NCBI RefSeq assembly: GCF_000156355.1
Contig: NZ_GG657900.1
Span: forward strand, 1 to 52,652
Direction: 5' to 3'
Source: Methylophaga thiooxydans DMS010
GTDB lineage: Bacteria > Pseudomonadota > Gammaproteobacteria > Nitrosococcales > Methylophagaceae
Length of the DNA stretch: 52,652 bases
Shown here: one piece after another, positions 38,777-49,467 of the stretch
How positions within the stretch are numbered: the stretch's first letter is position 1
Layout: the number at the start of each line of letters is the position of its first letter
Made by a program: the position numbers and the translations under genes
The notes under the pieces: model-generated
The model's database searches: none
Seen by the model: only the letters and a program-made list of their open reading frames with translations
Told to the model about the DNA's origin: nothing

Positions 38777-39223
38777 TTATTGGCAGTTTTCACACAAACC
38801 GTGTAATTCCAGCTGTTGGCTGTTTAACTGGAAATGATTGTCTGTGATACTTTTTTCCAAAGCATTGATAAGGTGATTATCAATACCGATCTCACGAACC
38901 GCCTGACAATTGTCACAGATCAGAAACTGCGCTGTCTGATGACTGTGGTCACAAGTAATATGTGAACAGGCAATAAACTTGTTTGCTGAAGCAAGCTTAT
39001 GCACCAAGCCTTGGGAGATAAGAAAATCCAGCATCCGGTACACTGACATAGCGGGTATCTTTTCATGCAAAACCTGCTGATAAAGTTCAGCAATTTCATA
39101 GGCAGATAAAGGCTGTGGCTTAGCGAGTAAAATTTCTAAAATCTGACGACGCTTGGGCGTTAGTCGCCCGCCGTGCTCAAGGCAGGTTTTTTCAGCTTGC
39201 TGGATAATTTTGTCTAATTTCAT
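38777..39223 (-). CDS. zur: Fur-family zinc regulator (Zur)
   Basis: A 148-aa Fur-family protein. The N-terminal winged helix is at 15-85 (LEHGGRLTPKRRQILEILLA, SAYEIAELYQQV, IPAMSVYRMLDFLISQGLVH), the His/Cys-rich centre is CSHITCDHSHQTAQFLICDNC, and two CxxC pairs (C103-C106, C144-C147) form the structural zinc site of Zur. The second Cys pair at the very end and the absence of a Fur-like HHDH spread favour Zur. A TTG start 15 bp earlier is possible. It probably represses both neighbouring operons when zinc is plentiful. Confidence 0.88.
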   Translation of the reverse strand: MKLDKIIQQAEKTCLEHGGRLTPKRRQILEILLAKPQPLSAYEIAELYQQVLHEKIPAMSVYRMLDFLISQGLVHKLASANKFIACSHITCDHSHQTAQFLICDNCQAVREIGIDNHLINALEKSITDNHFQLNSQQLELHGLCENCQ

Positions 39224-39313
39224 ACGTTGAATGCCCAAAATGCGTCAGTGTTAAGGCTGGATCGATAACAAGATTCTAACAGTAAATGACCCATGCTACA
39301 GCCGACTCAACTC

Positions 39314-39949
39314 TTATACTAAGTCCAACGTCAATAATAAACGTCTGTTATCTGCTGTTGCCTGGGCAGAGCGATGTACCACTCCCCTTACATTTTCCTG
39401 AGGCCACTCTTCCCCCTTAAACAGCAAAACATTGCCGGCAGTGGCTGACTGCAGCAAACTTTTGTCTCGCATGACCCTGTCATGATCGCGTAATTTGAGA
39501 GCCTGACGATTAATATTGTCTTCTGTTAGCCATTCCGTCGCTGGACCGTGATATGTCGTCACCATCCGCGCCATCACCTTATCTATGTGAAATAAGGGAC
39601 AAAGGGTCTTATCCACACATTCCAGTCTCATTCCGACATGAGTAAGGTCAAATAAATCAGCAAACATTGTCACTAACTGCTGCACATCATCCTGAAAGAC
39701 ATCAAGATGGCTACCAGGCCATTGTGCTGTGAGCCATTCAGACACTTCTTCTGGACGCAGGATAACTCTGAAACTAAAAAGCTGTTTTTGCAACATCAGC
39801 CTGTCAACATCCTGCTTCAGCTCTGCCCCCAATGCTCTGTCCCATATGGCGAAATTTATACCCGGCTGATAGATATCGCTGAGCACCAAAGGGCTGTTAG
39901 ACACAGATATTGGCGTCTGCTGCTCCTGTCTCGCTAATGCACCTGACAT
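39314..39949 (-). CDS. DUF1826 protein
   Basis: A 211-aa protein ([20 protein letters not shown]) of the DUF1826 family: NFAIWDRALGAELKQDVDRL, LFDLTHVGMRLECVDKTLCP, FHIDKVMARMVTTYHGPATE and the end VHRSAQATADNRRLLLTLDL. These proteins regularly sit beside COG0523 GTPases in Zur regulons; their function is not known. The FHIDK...R pattern recalls a non-haem metal-binding fold, which is speculation. Its ATG shares a base with the CobW stop (TAATG). Confidence 0.82.
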   Translation of the reverse strand: MSGALARQEQQTPISVSNSPLVLSDIYQPGINFAIWDRALGAELKQDVDRLMLQKQLFSFRVILRPEEVSEWLTAQWPGSHLDVFQDDVQQLVTMFADLFDLTHVGMRLECVDKTLCPLFHIDKVMARMVTTYHGPATEWLTEDNINRQALKLRDHDRVMRDKSLLQSATAGNVLLFKGEEWPQENVRGVVHRSAQATADNRRLLLTLDLV

Positions 39950-41160
39950 TACGCTTGTTCCCAACTAGGAAATGGATCCGGTAGCTGCTGCCACAGCTCT
40001 TTACCCGCCAACAACTCATCGTCACTCAGCAGACAATCATCAAGCATCGATCTGATTTGCATTTCGTCTAGACTCTGGCCAATAAAGACCAACTCCTGAC
40101 GCATATCACCAAAAGGTTCTTCCCAGCTTTCCATAATGATCCGTTTTGACTCTTCATCCTGCGGCCAACTTTGTTCGGGCATCGCACGCCAAAACATACC
40201 GGCAACGTTATGCCGTGCGATACCACCGGCCTGACTCCATTGACCGGCAAACTGGGGACGACTGGCAAGCCAGAAATAACCTTTAGAACGAATCAATTTG
40301 CCACATGGCCATTCCTGATGCAGAAAATCATAGAATTTCTTCGGATGAAATGGCTTACGGGCCGTGTAGGTAAAACTGCTGATACCATACTCTTCTGTTT
40401 CCGGGACATGCTCCCCTCTCGCTTCCTTGAGCCAGCCGGGCGCCTGCTCGGCTCTTTCAAAGTCGAAACGTCCCGTCGCCAAAACTTTACTCAGATCCAC
40501 TTGACCCTGTTCGATCGGTATAATCTCCGCCTCAGGATTCAGACTCTTGATCACACCGGTAACGGAATTGAGTTGGTCATCACTACACAAATCGGTCTTG
40601 CTGATTAAAACGACATCGCAGAACTCCACCTGATCGACCAGTAGATCAGCCACACTGCGATTGTCATCTTCACCTAATGATTCGCCAGTCTCCTGTAGCA
40701 TATCGGCCTGCATAAAATCATTCATAAAATTGGCTGCATCAACTACGGTGACCAATGTATCAAGGCGTGCCACTTCTGACAGACTCTCACCAGACTCATC
40801 GGCAAAAGTAAACGTTTCGGCTACCGGCAGTGGTTCGGAGATACCAGTTGATTCAATCACCAGGTAATCAAACCGTCCTTCGTCTGCCAAGCGGCGAACT
40901 TCCACCAGCAAGTCTTCTCGTAGGGTGCAACATATGCAACCATTACTCATTTCTACCAGCTTTTCTTCTGCTCGGTTAAAGTCAATATCATTGTTTATTT
41001 GCTGAGCATCGATATTGATTTCGCTCATGTCATTGACGATAACAGCGACCCGTCGGCCTTCCCTATTATTGAGGATATGGTTTAGCACCGTGGTTTTACC
41101 AGCCCCCAGAAAGCCCGACAGCACTGTGACAGGAAGACGATTATCGGTTTCAATGCTCAT
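39949..41160 (-). CDS. COG0523/CobW-family GTPase, zinc-starvation type
   Basis: A 403-aa metal-chaperone GTPase. It begins [20 protein letters not shown] with Walker [10 protein letters not shown], followed by the metal-binding CICC motif ([13 protein letters not shown]), Walker B-like [12 protein letters not shown] and guanine motif SKTDL. The C-terminal CobW_C domain ([20 protein letters not shown]) completes it. Under zinc limitation such proteins supply zinc to essential enzymes. The start at 41160 is chosen over 41181 by its position after AAGGG; both are open. It overlaps the dksA2-like gene by 11 bp, indicating an operon behind the Zur-like box. Confidence 0.9.
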   Translation of the reverse strand: MSIETDNRLPVTVLSGFLGAGKTTVLNHILNNREGRRVAVIVNDMSEINIDAQQINNDIDFNRAEEKLVEMSNGCICCTLREDLLVEVRRLADEGRFDYLVIESTGISEPLPVAETFTFADESGESLSEVARLDTLVTVVDAANFMNDFMQADMLQETGESLGEDDNRSVADLLVDQVEFCDVVLISKTDLCSDDQLNSVTGVIKSLNPEAEIIPIEQGQVDLSKVLATGRFDFERAEQAPGWLKEARGEHVPETEEYGISSFTYTARKPFHPKKFYDFLHQEWPCGKLIRSKGYFWLASRPQFAGQWSQAGGIARHNVAGMFWRAMPEQSWPQDEESKRIIMESWEEPFGDMRQELVFIGQSLDEMQIRSMLDDCLLSDDELLAGKELWQQLPDPFPSWEQA

Positions 41161-41548
41161 AGTGGTTTTCCCTTTTTTCATTTAACGTTTTAACATCAGC
41201 ACAAAATTCGGCAGTCGGTCGTATCAATAAGCGGGCAATGCCAATCGGCTCATCACTTTGCAGGCAATAACCGTATTCGCCCTGACGAATCCGTCGTCTT
41301 GCAGCATCTATCTTAGGAATCATTTGTCGCTTGCGGTCGGCGATCCGAATGGCAATCATCGACTCTTCTTCCAGCGTGGCACGATCACTCATATCGCTGA
41401 CTCGGCTATGATGTATTTCTGCTCGTATTGATTCAATTTCTTCCAATGTCTGCTTTCTCAGCGCCTGTAAGCGAGCATCAAAAAAGGTCAGTTGCTCATC
41501 ATTCATGTATTCCTCTTCCGGTGCATTTAACAGCGTTTTTTCATCCAT
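41150..41548 (-). CDS. DksA paralogue lacking the complete zinc finger (DksA2-like)
   Basis: A 132-aa protein that aligns with Dks[21 protein letters not shown], a coiled coil with [20 protein letters not shown] (acidic tip), and the [10 protein letters not shown]...[24 protein letters not shown] globular part. The zinc finger keeps only one Cys in each pair (CLQS and CADV instead of CxxC and CxxC). Zinc-independent DksA2 of Pseudomonas has the same feature and replaces DksA in zinc starvation. It should bind RNA polymerase with ppGpp. It is cotranscribed with merC-like and CobW genes behind the putative Zur box. Confidence 0.88.
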   Translation of the reverse strand: MDEKTLLNAPEEEYMNDEQLTFFDARLQALRKQTLEEIESIRAEIHHSRVSDMSDRATLEEESMIAIRIADRKRQMIPKIDAARRRIRQGEYGYCLQSDEPIGIARLLIRPTAEFCADVKTLNEKRENHYEH

Positions 41549-41921
41549 CAGCCTGCACCGCCCATTGCATGTTGTGTCGAATCAATAGCCAGCGATTCCA
41601 TAAATGTGCCCAAATCACCAATAAAGCTGAAGGAATGGTAAGCCAGAGTTCGTATGCTTCGGCCACAAAAAGACTGCTTATCAAGCCACTGATCCCGACT
41701 CCGGCAAACGCAACAGGTTTGATTGAACCATGCTTGAAATAAGACACCGGAAGGCTGACTACTGCCAGACCAATCACTGGGACAAGTACAAGGGCATGAA
41801 ACCATTCAGATGCCATCATGGCAGTCAGTAGCCCCGTCATCCCCAACGCCAACAACACCGGCAACAAAAGACAGTGCAACAAACACAGTCCCGAACAAAC
41901 TACGGCAATATTATCTTTCAT
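41541..41921 (-). CDS. MerC-domain membrane protein
   Basis: A 126-aa four-helix membrane protein with the MerC signature SGLCLLHCLLLPVLLALG near the N-terminus and ICxxH-like second part (WLLIRHNMQ). In mercury resistance MerC moves Hg(II) inward; in zinc-regulated clusters MerC-domain proteins are thought to act on zinc or another metal. It is the first gene after the putative Zur box (41937-41955) and overlaps the dksA2-like gene by 8 bp. Confidence 0.85.
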   Translation of the reverse strand: MKDNIAVVCSGLCLLHCLLLPVLLALGMTGLLTAMMASEWFHALVLVPVIGLAVVSLPVSYFKHGSIKPVAFAGVGISGLISSLFVAEAYELWLTIPSALLVIWAHLWNRWLLIRHNMQWAVQADG

Positions 41922-41936
41922 TTCAGACTCAAAAGT

Positions 41937-41955
41937 TATGATACATCATATCATA
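41937..41955. promoter_or_regulatory. Putative Zur box upstream of the merC-like/dksA2-like/cobW-like/DUF1826 operon
   Basis: TATGATACATCATATCATA is a 7-5-7 perfect inverted repeat, 15 bp before the merC-like start. It shares the central GATAnATCATATC with the palindrome at 38721-38739. No other copy was noticed in the window. Confidence 0.72.
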
Positions 41956-41999
41956 TTAGTGATGATTAATAAGTGCAAGTCTGTTGCGTTTATGAGGTC

Positions 42000-42476
42000 T
42001 CAAGGTGAGCGGTAATCAATTGCTAGAATGTAATATTGCTTTCGGCCATCTTCAACACGGATGATTGCATCATCATCAATCATCTTGCCAAGTAAGGCTC
42101 TGGCAAGCGGCGAGTCAACGCTAATATTTCCCTTGGCATGATCAATTTCATCAGGGCCGACGATGCGATAGGTCACTTCTTCTCCCGCTTCAGTTTCCAG
42201 TGTGACCCATGCAGCAAAGAAAACACGGCCAGTATCATCGGGAACATCATGAACGACATTCAGATCCGGGATACGTTTTTGCAAATAACGAATACGGCGA
42301 TCAAGTTCTCGCAGTTCTTTCTTACGATAGATATACTCTGCGTTCTCAGAACGATCACCCTCTGCCGCGGCGGCGGCCAACGCTTGTACTACCTCGCGGC
42401 GGCGAGCCCAGCGTTCGCTCAATTCTTGATTCAAGCGAAACATGCCGTCAGCAGTGATATAGGGAGAGGATTTCAT
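42000..42476 (-). CDS. greB: Transcription elongation factor GreB
   Basis: A 158-aa Gre factor. The N-terminal coiled coil (LNQELSERWARRREVVQALA, EGDRSENAEYIYRKKELREL) carries the tip acidic D41/E44 pair, and the C-terminal FKBP-like domain ends YRIVGPDEIDHAKGNISVDS and ARALLGKMIDDDAII. The RSENAEYIYRKK form and the length fit GreB rather than GreA. It rescues backtracked RNA polymerase. It is probably a separate transcription unit; its 3' end at 42000 lies close to the Zur-like box of the neighbouring operon. Confidence 0.94.
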   Translation of the reverse strand: MKSSPYITADGMFRLNQELSERWARRREVVQALAAAAAEGDRSENAEYIYRKKELRELDRRIRYLQKRIPDLNVVHDVPDDTGRVFFAAWVTLETEAGEEVTYRIVGPDEIDHAKGNISVDSPLARALLGKMIDDDAIIRVEDGRKQYYILAIDYRSP

Positions 42477-42514
42477 AGATTATTAGCGGTTCTTAATTAT
42501 CGGCCGATGTTTTG

Positions 42515-43384
42515 TCAGGCAGTACTTTTAACCTGAGTTTGTTGTTCATCTGTTAGTTTATTGATGTCAAACAACAAACAATCCTTCAGATCAGCACGGC
42601 TGTATATACCCAACAAGATCTCACGTATTTTCTTGATTTGTGACAAAGCGCCGTTTGTGGTGGATTGAAACTCGGCGGCATCATAACTGATTACATCGTT
42701 AATTTCATCAATCAACAAGGCATAGCGTGGGGTTTTACCATCATCCGTAATAAACAATAAAACTTGACGCATATCACTCTCGATCTGTTCTTTAGCACGT
42801 CGCCCCAAGGTTTTGAGTGTCAGCAAAAGTTGGTTGGCTTTATGTTTAAAGTCATTGACGACATTATCGGAGCCTTCCCTTCGCACCTGATTTAGCGCCT
42901 GCTCACCCGTTTGGTGTAATTGATTATGAGGATCGATAAAGGCATGAATAATGTCATTCAATGCTTCATCTCGTGAGTCAAACTGACGAAACCAGAGGGC
43001 GGAATCACAATCAGAGGCAGCGAGATCTAACAAAAACGCGTCACCATGTGTCAGGCTCTGACTCAGTTGTTTTACCCATTCCAGATGTTGCCGTTCTCTT
43101 TGCTTGATTTGCTCAAGCAGCTGCTTTTTGGCATCTAAACCAGAACGAACGCCCACACGGTGTGCAAAATCAAAAACCGGAACAACGACACCCTGAAACT
43201 TGATGACGCCACAAAAACCCTGTTCTTCAACTGGAACCCGCTGGATTTTATCGATATTTTGATCCAACATCAGCACATTATCGACACTTAGGCCGAACAT
43301 CATCTCTTCTACAAAGAAGGTAAAAACCTGTCTTTGATCTTTGAATTTTCTCGCTTTACTGCTCACTGATGTGTTCGATTCCAT
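42515..43384 (-). CDS. CheW-like protein with an inserted CZB (zinc-binding) domain
   Basis: A 289-aa protein. Residues 18-80 form the first part of a CheW domain (FTFFVEEMMFGLSVDNVLML, GVIKFQGVVVPVFDFAHRVG). Residues 88-165 are a CZB domain with the set His100 (RQHLEWV), Cys126 (SDCDSALWF), His153 and His157 (DPHNQLH), the zinc ligands of this domain. The C-terminus (RQVLLFITDDGKTPRYALLI) completes CheW. CZB domains sense zinc or hypochlorous acid, so this adaptor may couple chemotaxis-type signalling to zinc or oxidant. No CheA is in the window. Confidence 0.85.
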   Translation of the reverse strand: MESNTSVSSKARKFKDQRQVFTFFVEEMMFGLSVDNVLMLDQNIDKIQRVPVEEQGFCGVIKFQGVVVPVFDFAHRVGVRSGLDAKKQLLEQIKQRERQHLEWVKQLSQSLTHGDAFLLDLAASDCDSALWFRQFDSRDEALNDIIHAFIDPHNQLHQTGEQALNQVRREGSDNVVNDFKHKANQLLLTLKTLGRRAKEQIESDMRQVLLFITDDGKTPRYALLIDEINDVISYDAAEFQSTTNGALSQIKKIREILLGIYSRADLKDCLLFDINKLTDEQQTQVKSTA

Positions 43385-43453
43385 TACGCCCCTTATCGCT
43401 TGTGCTACTGATACAAGATGTATCGTCCAAAAAGAGCAGAGCTTCAGTCCTAT

Positions 43454-44788
43454 TTATGAGGCTTTTAAGGTAGCGCTCAATTTGGCTTCATCAATTTTAG
43501 CGCCCAACCTGCCAGCAACCAGTCGCATATCAATTTCTGCATTTTCAAGACAACTTGTTGCGCCCGGTGATGGCGTCATATTGAAAACAATACCGGTGCC
43601 TGGATTTATTTTTGCTTCACCTAACATCAATGTAGCAGTTTTTTTATCAATCAGTTGCGGGCGAACGCCACCAAAACCTTTGGCAAAAGTCACATCCTCG
43701 AGCTGCAAAGACGGCACAATTTTGCGTGCATCTTTCATAAACAACCAACGACGTAACCCAGGCACTTCAAATAGAAAATTTTTGAAAATATAATTGCGGA
43801 TATCACTCACCTTAAATAGATCCCAGAACACTTTAAACACGCGCCGATCCAACTTAAGGACTTTGAGGAACTCAAAAAAGGTTTTGCTGTTATAACGTTC
43901 CAGCATGGGAAGTAACAGTGCAGTAGGCCCAAACCGTGTTTTCCCTTCCACCAATACATCAGGGTCACCATGTACCGCCGCAAAGGGCAGTTTGTCATTT
44001 TGTACGGTATAAACTTTGCCGTTTAATAACGGTGGTGTGAAGTAAAAACTCCCCGCTACCGGTAAGCACGAAAACTCAAGTCCATAGCCCATCTGTTGAG
44101 CCAGAAGCAGACTATGCCCACCGGCTGATACCACCACATTTCTGGCTTTAATGACCCTACCTTGAGTGATAATCGTGAACAGGCCATCTTTTTCGATGAT
44201 GTTTTCAACATGACTATTCAGGTGTAGATGCAGGTCTTTGTCATCACGCTTTTTTGACTCTGACACAAACGTTTGCGCCAAACGATGATAATCAACAGCT
44301 GAATATTCATCCAGCACCGCCAAGGCGACACATGGCTCTTTTCGCATTTGACCGTTGACCATGATGACATTGGGTTCAATCTCAGCGATTTGGTCTTTTT
44401 CCAACAACTGCATTGTGGTGAAGACGTTTTTGAATGTCTCAAAACGCGCACGCAATTGCTGACATTCTTTCTCACCGACGCCCAACACCATTTTCGGGTA
44501 TTTGAAAATGACCTCATCACGCTCAGATAATGTTTCAGAATAATTCACTACCATTTGTGCGGCCGCTTTGACTTTAGCGGCTTTTTCTATGGTGTAGTTG
44601 GTTTCTATATCACCACAATGCAGAGTCTGACTATTGTTGCGACCATGCGAGTTCACCTTGGCAACATCATCATACTTTTCAATTAGGGCAATATCCTGAA
44701 TATCGGTGTATTCAGTCAGCATATAAAGTAGCGCTGTACCGCATACGCCACCGCCAATAATGGCGACATCATGTACTTGTTCTGTCAT
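43454..44788 (-). CDS. FAD-dependent oxidoreductase, malate:quinone oxidoreductase-like
   Basis: A 444-aa flavoprotein. The N-terminal dinucleotide-binding motif is DVAIIGGGVCGTALLYMLTE, followed by NSHGRNNSQTLHCGDIETNY, similar to the SGHNAALCELNYTP-type stretch in MQO and LhgO proteins. The C-terminal segment has FNMTPSPGATSCLENAEIDM, as in MQO (SPGASTA). The enzyme would oxidise a hydroxyacid such as malate and pass electrons to quinone at the inner membrane. It is shorter than usual MQO (about 490-550 aa), so substrate is uncertain. A CCAGC/GCTGG hairpin lies just before its ribosome site. Confidence 0.8.
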   Translation of the reverse strand: MTEQVHDVAIIGGGVCGTALLYMLTEYTDIQDIALIEKYDDVAKVNSHGRNNSQTLHCGDIETNYTIEKAAKVKAAAQMVVNYSETLSERDEVIFKYPKMVLGVGEKECQQLRARFETFKNVFTTMQLLEKDQIAEIEPNVIMVNGQMRKEPCVALAVLDEYSAVDYHRLAQTFVSESKKRDDKDLHLHLNSHVENIIEKDGLFTIITQGRVIKARNVVVSAGGHSLLLAQQMGYGLEFSCLPVAGSFYFTPPLLNGKVYTVQNDKLPFAAVHGDPDVLVEGKTRFGPTALLLPMLERYNSKTFFEFLKVLKLDRRVFKVFWDLFKVSDIRNYIFKNFLFEVPGLRRWLFMKDARKIVPSLQLEDVTFAKGFGGVRPQLIDKKTATLMLGEAKINPGTGIVFNMTPSPGATSCLENAEIDMRLVAGRLGAKIDEAKLSATLKAS

Positions 44789-44880
44789 ATTATCTTCCAG
44801 CGAAATTTGCTGGCAGATCTTAGCAGAATCAGGCAGCTAGCGCAGTCTAAAAGCCTGTATCAAACTCAAATAAGTAAATT

Positions 44881-47565
<2,685 letters not shown>

Positions 47566-49356
47566 TTAAATTAAATCTCCGGCCACAACAGTTGATGCTG
47601 TTTGTTTTCGCCACCAAACCACACCGGCGAGAAGCAACAGTAAGATAATAGCGTTACCAATCAATAATTTCATATTGTCTGACATGGCTTGATTCTGTTC
47701 TATTATGTTTTGTTCTGTTTCTGGCTCGATGAGCTTCTCTGCTTGTGCAGTCTCAGCCATAGAGACTTCAGGGTTATCACTGGCGTCTTCTGATACGACT
47801 TCAGACTCACTCGTCGCATTGGCAAATGAATCCATTAAGGTTAACGGCTCTGGTTGTAAGAACACTTTACGTCCTTCTGGTGTTTCGCCACGTAATTGTA
47901 GTGACAACTGATACGGTTTTTGTGCTTCCAGTTCTGTCAATGTTAAGCGCCAGTTATTGTCGCCCGTCTTCAGCAAATCATAGGGCCACTCGCTGCCATC
48001 TTCTTCTCTTAATAGTGCCGTTATCGTCAAAGAATCCGGTTTAATGAGTCTATCGTCTGCTTGAACCTCAATGCGATGACTCCGTGTTTGTTGATCAAGT
48101 TGCTCTACTTCAACATTAATCGGTGCGGCAATCACATTGATGGTTTGACGACGTTGTCGCTCAAAGGTAGCACTTTTCATTGTTACGATGACATCATGAC
48201 GACCGTCTCTGAAGGTATTACCCAATGTAGCCCTGTATTTACTTTTATCTGGCTGTCTAAGTAATGCCAGTGACTTCACCTCACCTTGTTTGTCCTGTTC
48301 CAATGTGCCATCAACAAGCTTCAGAAATCCATCCCGGGTGATAACGTCGCCTTTTTCGGTTAATGTTGCTTCAAAATCAAACTTCTCTCCAAGCAACACA
48401 TTATTGGGTAAGTCAGTCGTTTCTAGCGACATATCCGTCACGACCATCACGCGGTTATCAGGATCCAGTTCTGCGTTTATCTGCCATTGCCCCGTTGCTG
48501 GGTTATCAATGGTGATCAAGTCATAACTGCTGTCATGCTGCCAACGAATCGCATCAGATCGATCAGACTGTGTCATTCTGGAACCATCCGGCAGGGTCAA
48601 CGTCGTTGCTGCTGTGTCTTTTTGTCTGAATGCCAAAACGGTCATTTCAGTGACAGAGTCATCAATGCTGAATTGATTGTCAGCCAATGGGACCGTATCT
48701 CGCTGCGTTGCTTTTTCGAATAAATGTAAGAAAATGCGCTGTAAGTCTTCGGCATTATCAGCACGTTGATACCAGCCATCAGTAGCCATTGATAAGGCCT
48801 TGAGTAACTCATGATCGGCATTCTCTGACAGGGCAATAGTGTGAACAGCTATCTGAGTTTTCTTCAATTTAGGCACAAGTTTATCCAGGATTCGTTGTCT
48901 GGACTTTTGCGTGGCGGTATTTCCAGCTTGCAGATCGATGAACCCATCGGAGAGAAGGATCATACTGCGTCTGAACTTGGGATTAGCTTGTTTTTGATTG
49001 GCAGTGGCTTTTTTCAGCGCCTGTTCAATATCGGTGAACAGCCCCAAGGAGTGAATTTGGCTTGATTTTTCAATAGCCGTTTGCCGCCAATCATCATTAA
49101 CCGGTTTCCATGGAACCAGCATATTGACCATCTTGGCAAAGGTCCACACACCTGTCCGCGCTTCTTCCGGCATTAGGCCGACTAACATTCTAACGGCTGG
49201 CGCTCGAAGGTTATTCGGGTCATTTTTTTTCATACTGCCCGATATATCAACGACCACCCGCACATCACTCACAGGCTCATCAGCAGCCCACATTTGCCGC
49301 TGTGGCAATAAACATAACAGCACAACCGGCAAAATAAGTTTGATGAATTTTAACAT
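47566..49356 (-). CDS. VWA-domain envelope protein (TIGR03503-like)
   Basis: A 596-aa protein with a Sec signal (LKFIKLILPVVLLCLLPQRQ, cleavage near MWA|ADE), a von Willebrand factor A domain with intact MIDAS (VVVDISGSMKKN, DISGSM at 37-42, plus the TDIEQAL and ILLSDGFID segments), a long beta-sandwich middle part and a C-terminal membrane helix (LLIGNAIILLLLLAGVVWWR). The whole layout resembles the TIGR03503 group of gammaproteobacterial VWA proteins of unknown role. Periplasmic with a C-terminal anchor. It abuts the long acidic membrane protein, and the two may form a complex. Confidence 0.85.
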   Translation of the reverse strand: MLKFIKLILPVVLLCLLPQRQMWAADEPVSDVRVVVDISGSMKKNDPNNLRAPAVRMLVGLMPEEARTGVWTFAKMVNMLVPWKPVNDDWRQTAIEKSSQIHSLGLFTDIEQALKKATANQKQANPKFRRSMILLSDGFIDLQAGNTATQKSRQRILDKLVPKLKKTQIAVHTIALSENADHELLKALSMATDGWYQRADNAEDLQRIFLHLFEKATQRDTVPLADNQFSIDDSVTEMTVLAFRQKDTAATTLTLPDGSRMTQSDRSDAIRWQHDSSYDLITIDNPATGQWQINAELDPDNRVMVVTDMSLETTDLPNNVLLGEKFDFEATLTEKGDVITRDGFLKLVDGTLEQDKQGEVKSLALLRQPDKSKYRATLGNTFRDGRHDVIVTMKSATFERQRRQTINVIAAPINVEVEQLDQQTRSHRIEVQADDRLIKPDSLTITALLREEDGSEWPYDLLKTGDNNWRLTLTELEAQKPYQLSLQLRGETPEGRKVFLQPEPLTLMDSFANATSESEVVSEDASDNPEVSMAETAQAEKLIEPETEQNIIEQNQAMSDNMKLLIGNAIILLLLLAGVVWWRKQTASTVVAGDLI

Positions 49357-49390
49357 CGCTCTAACCCGCTATTGGTTGCTATCAGGTCGC

Positions 49391-49407
49391 CTCCTCCAAA
49401 TGAGGAG
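49391..49407. other. Small hairpin between metZ and the VWA gene
   Basis: CTCCTC, CAAAT loop, GAGGAG (49391-49407) lies in the 111-bp gap after metZ. On the minus strand no T-run follows; on + a weak ATTTTC does. It could be a weak terminator for the metZ transcript or a structure in the VWA leader. Confidence 0.4.
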
Positions 49408-49467
49408 ACAATTTTCTGACAGCGAATTTTAAGTTAGATTGATTTATGCAGGTTTTATGCCGCTGCT

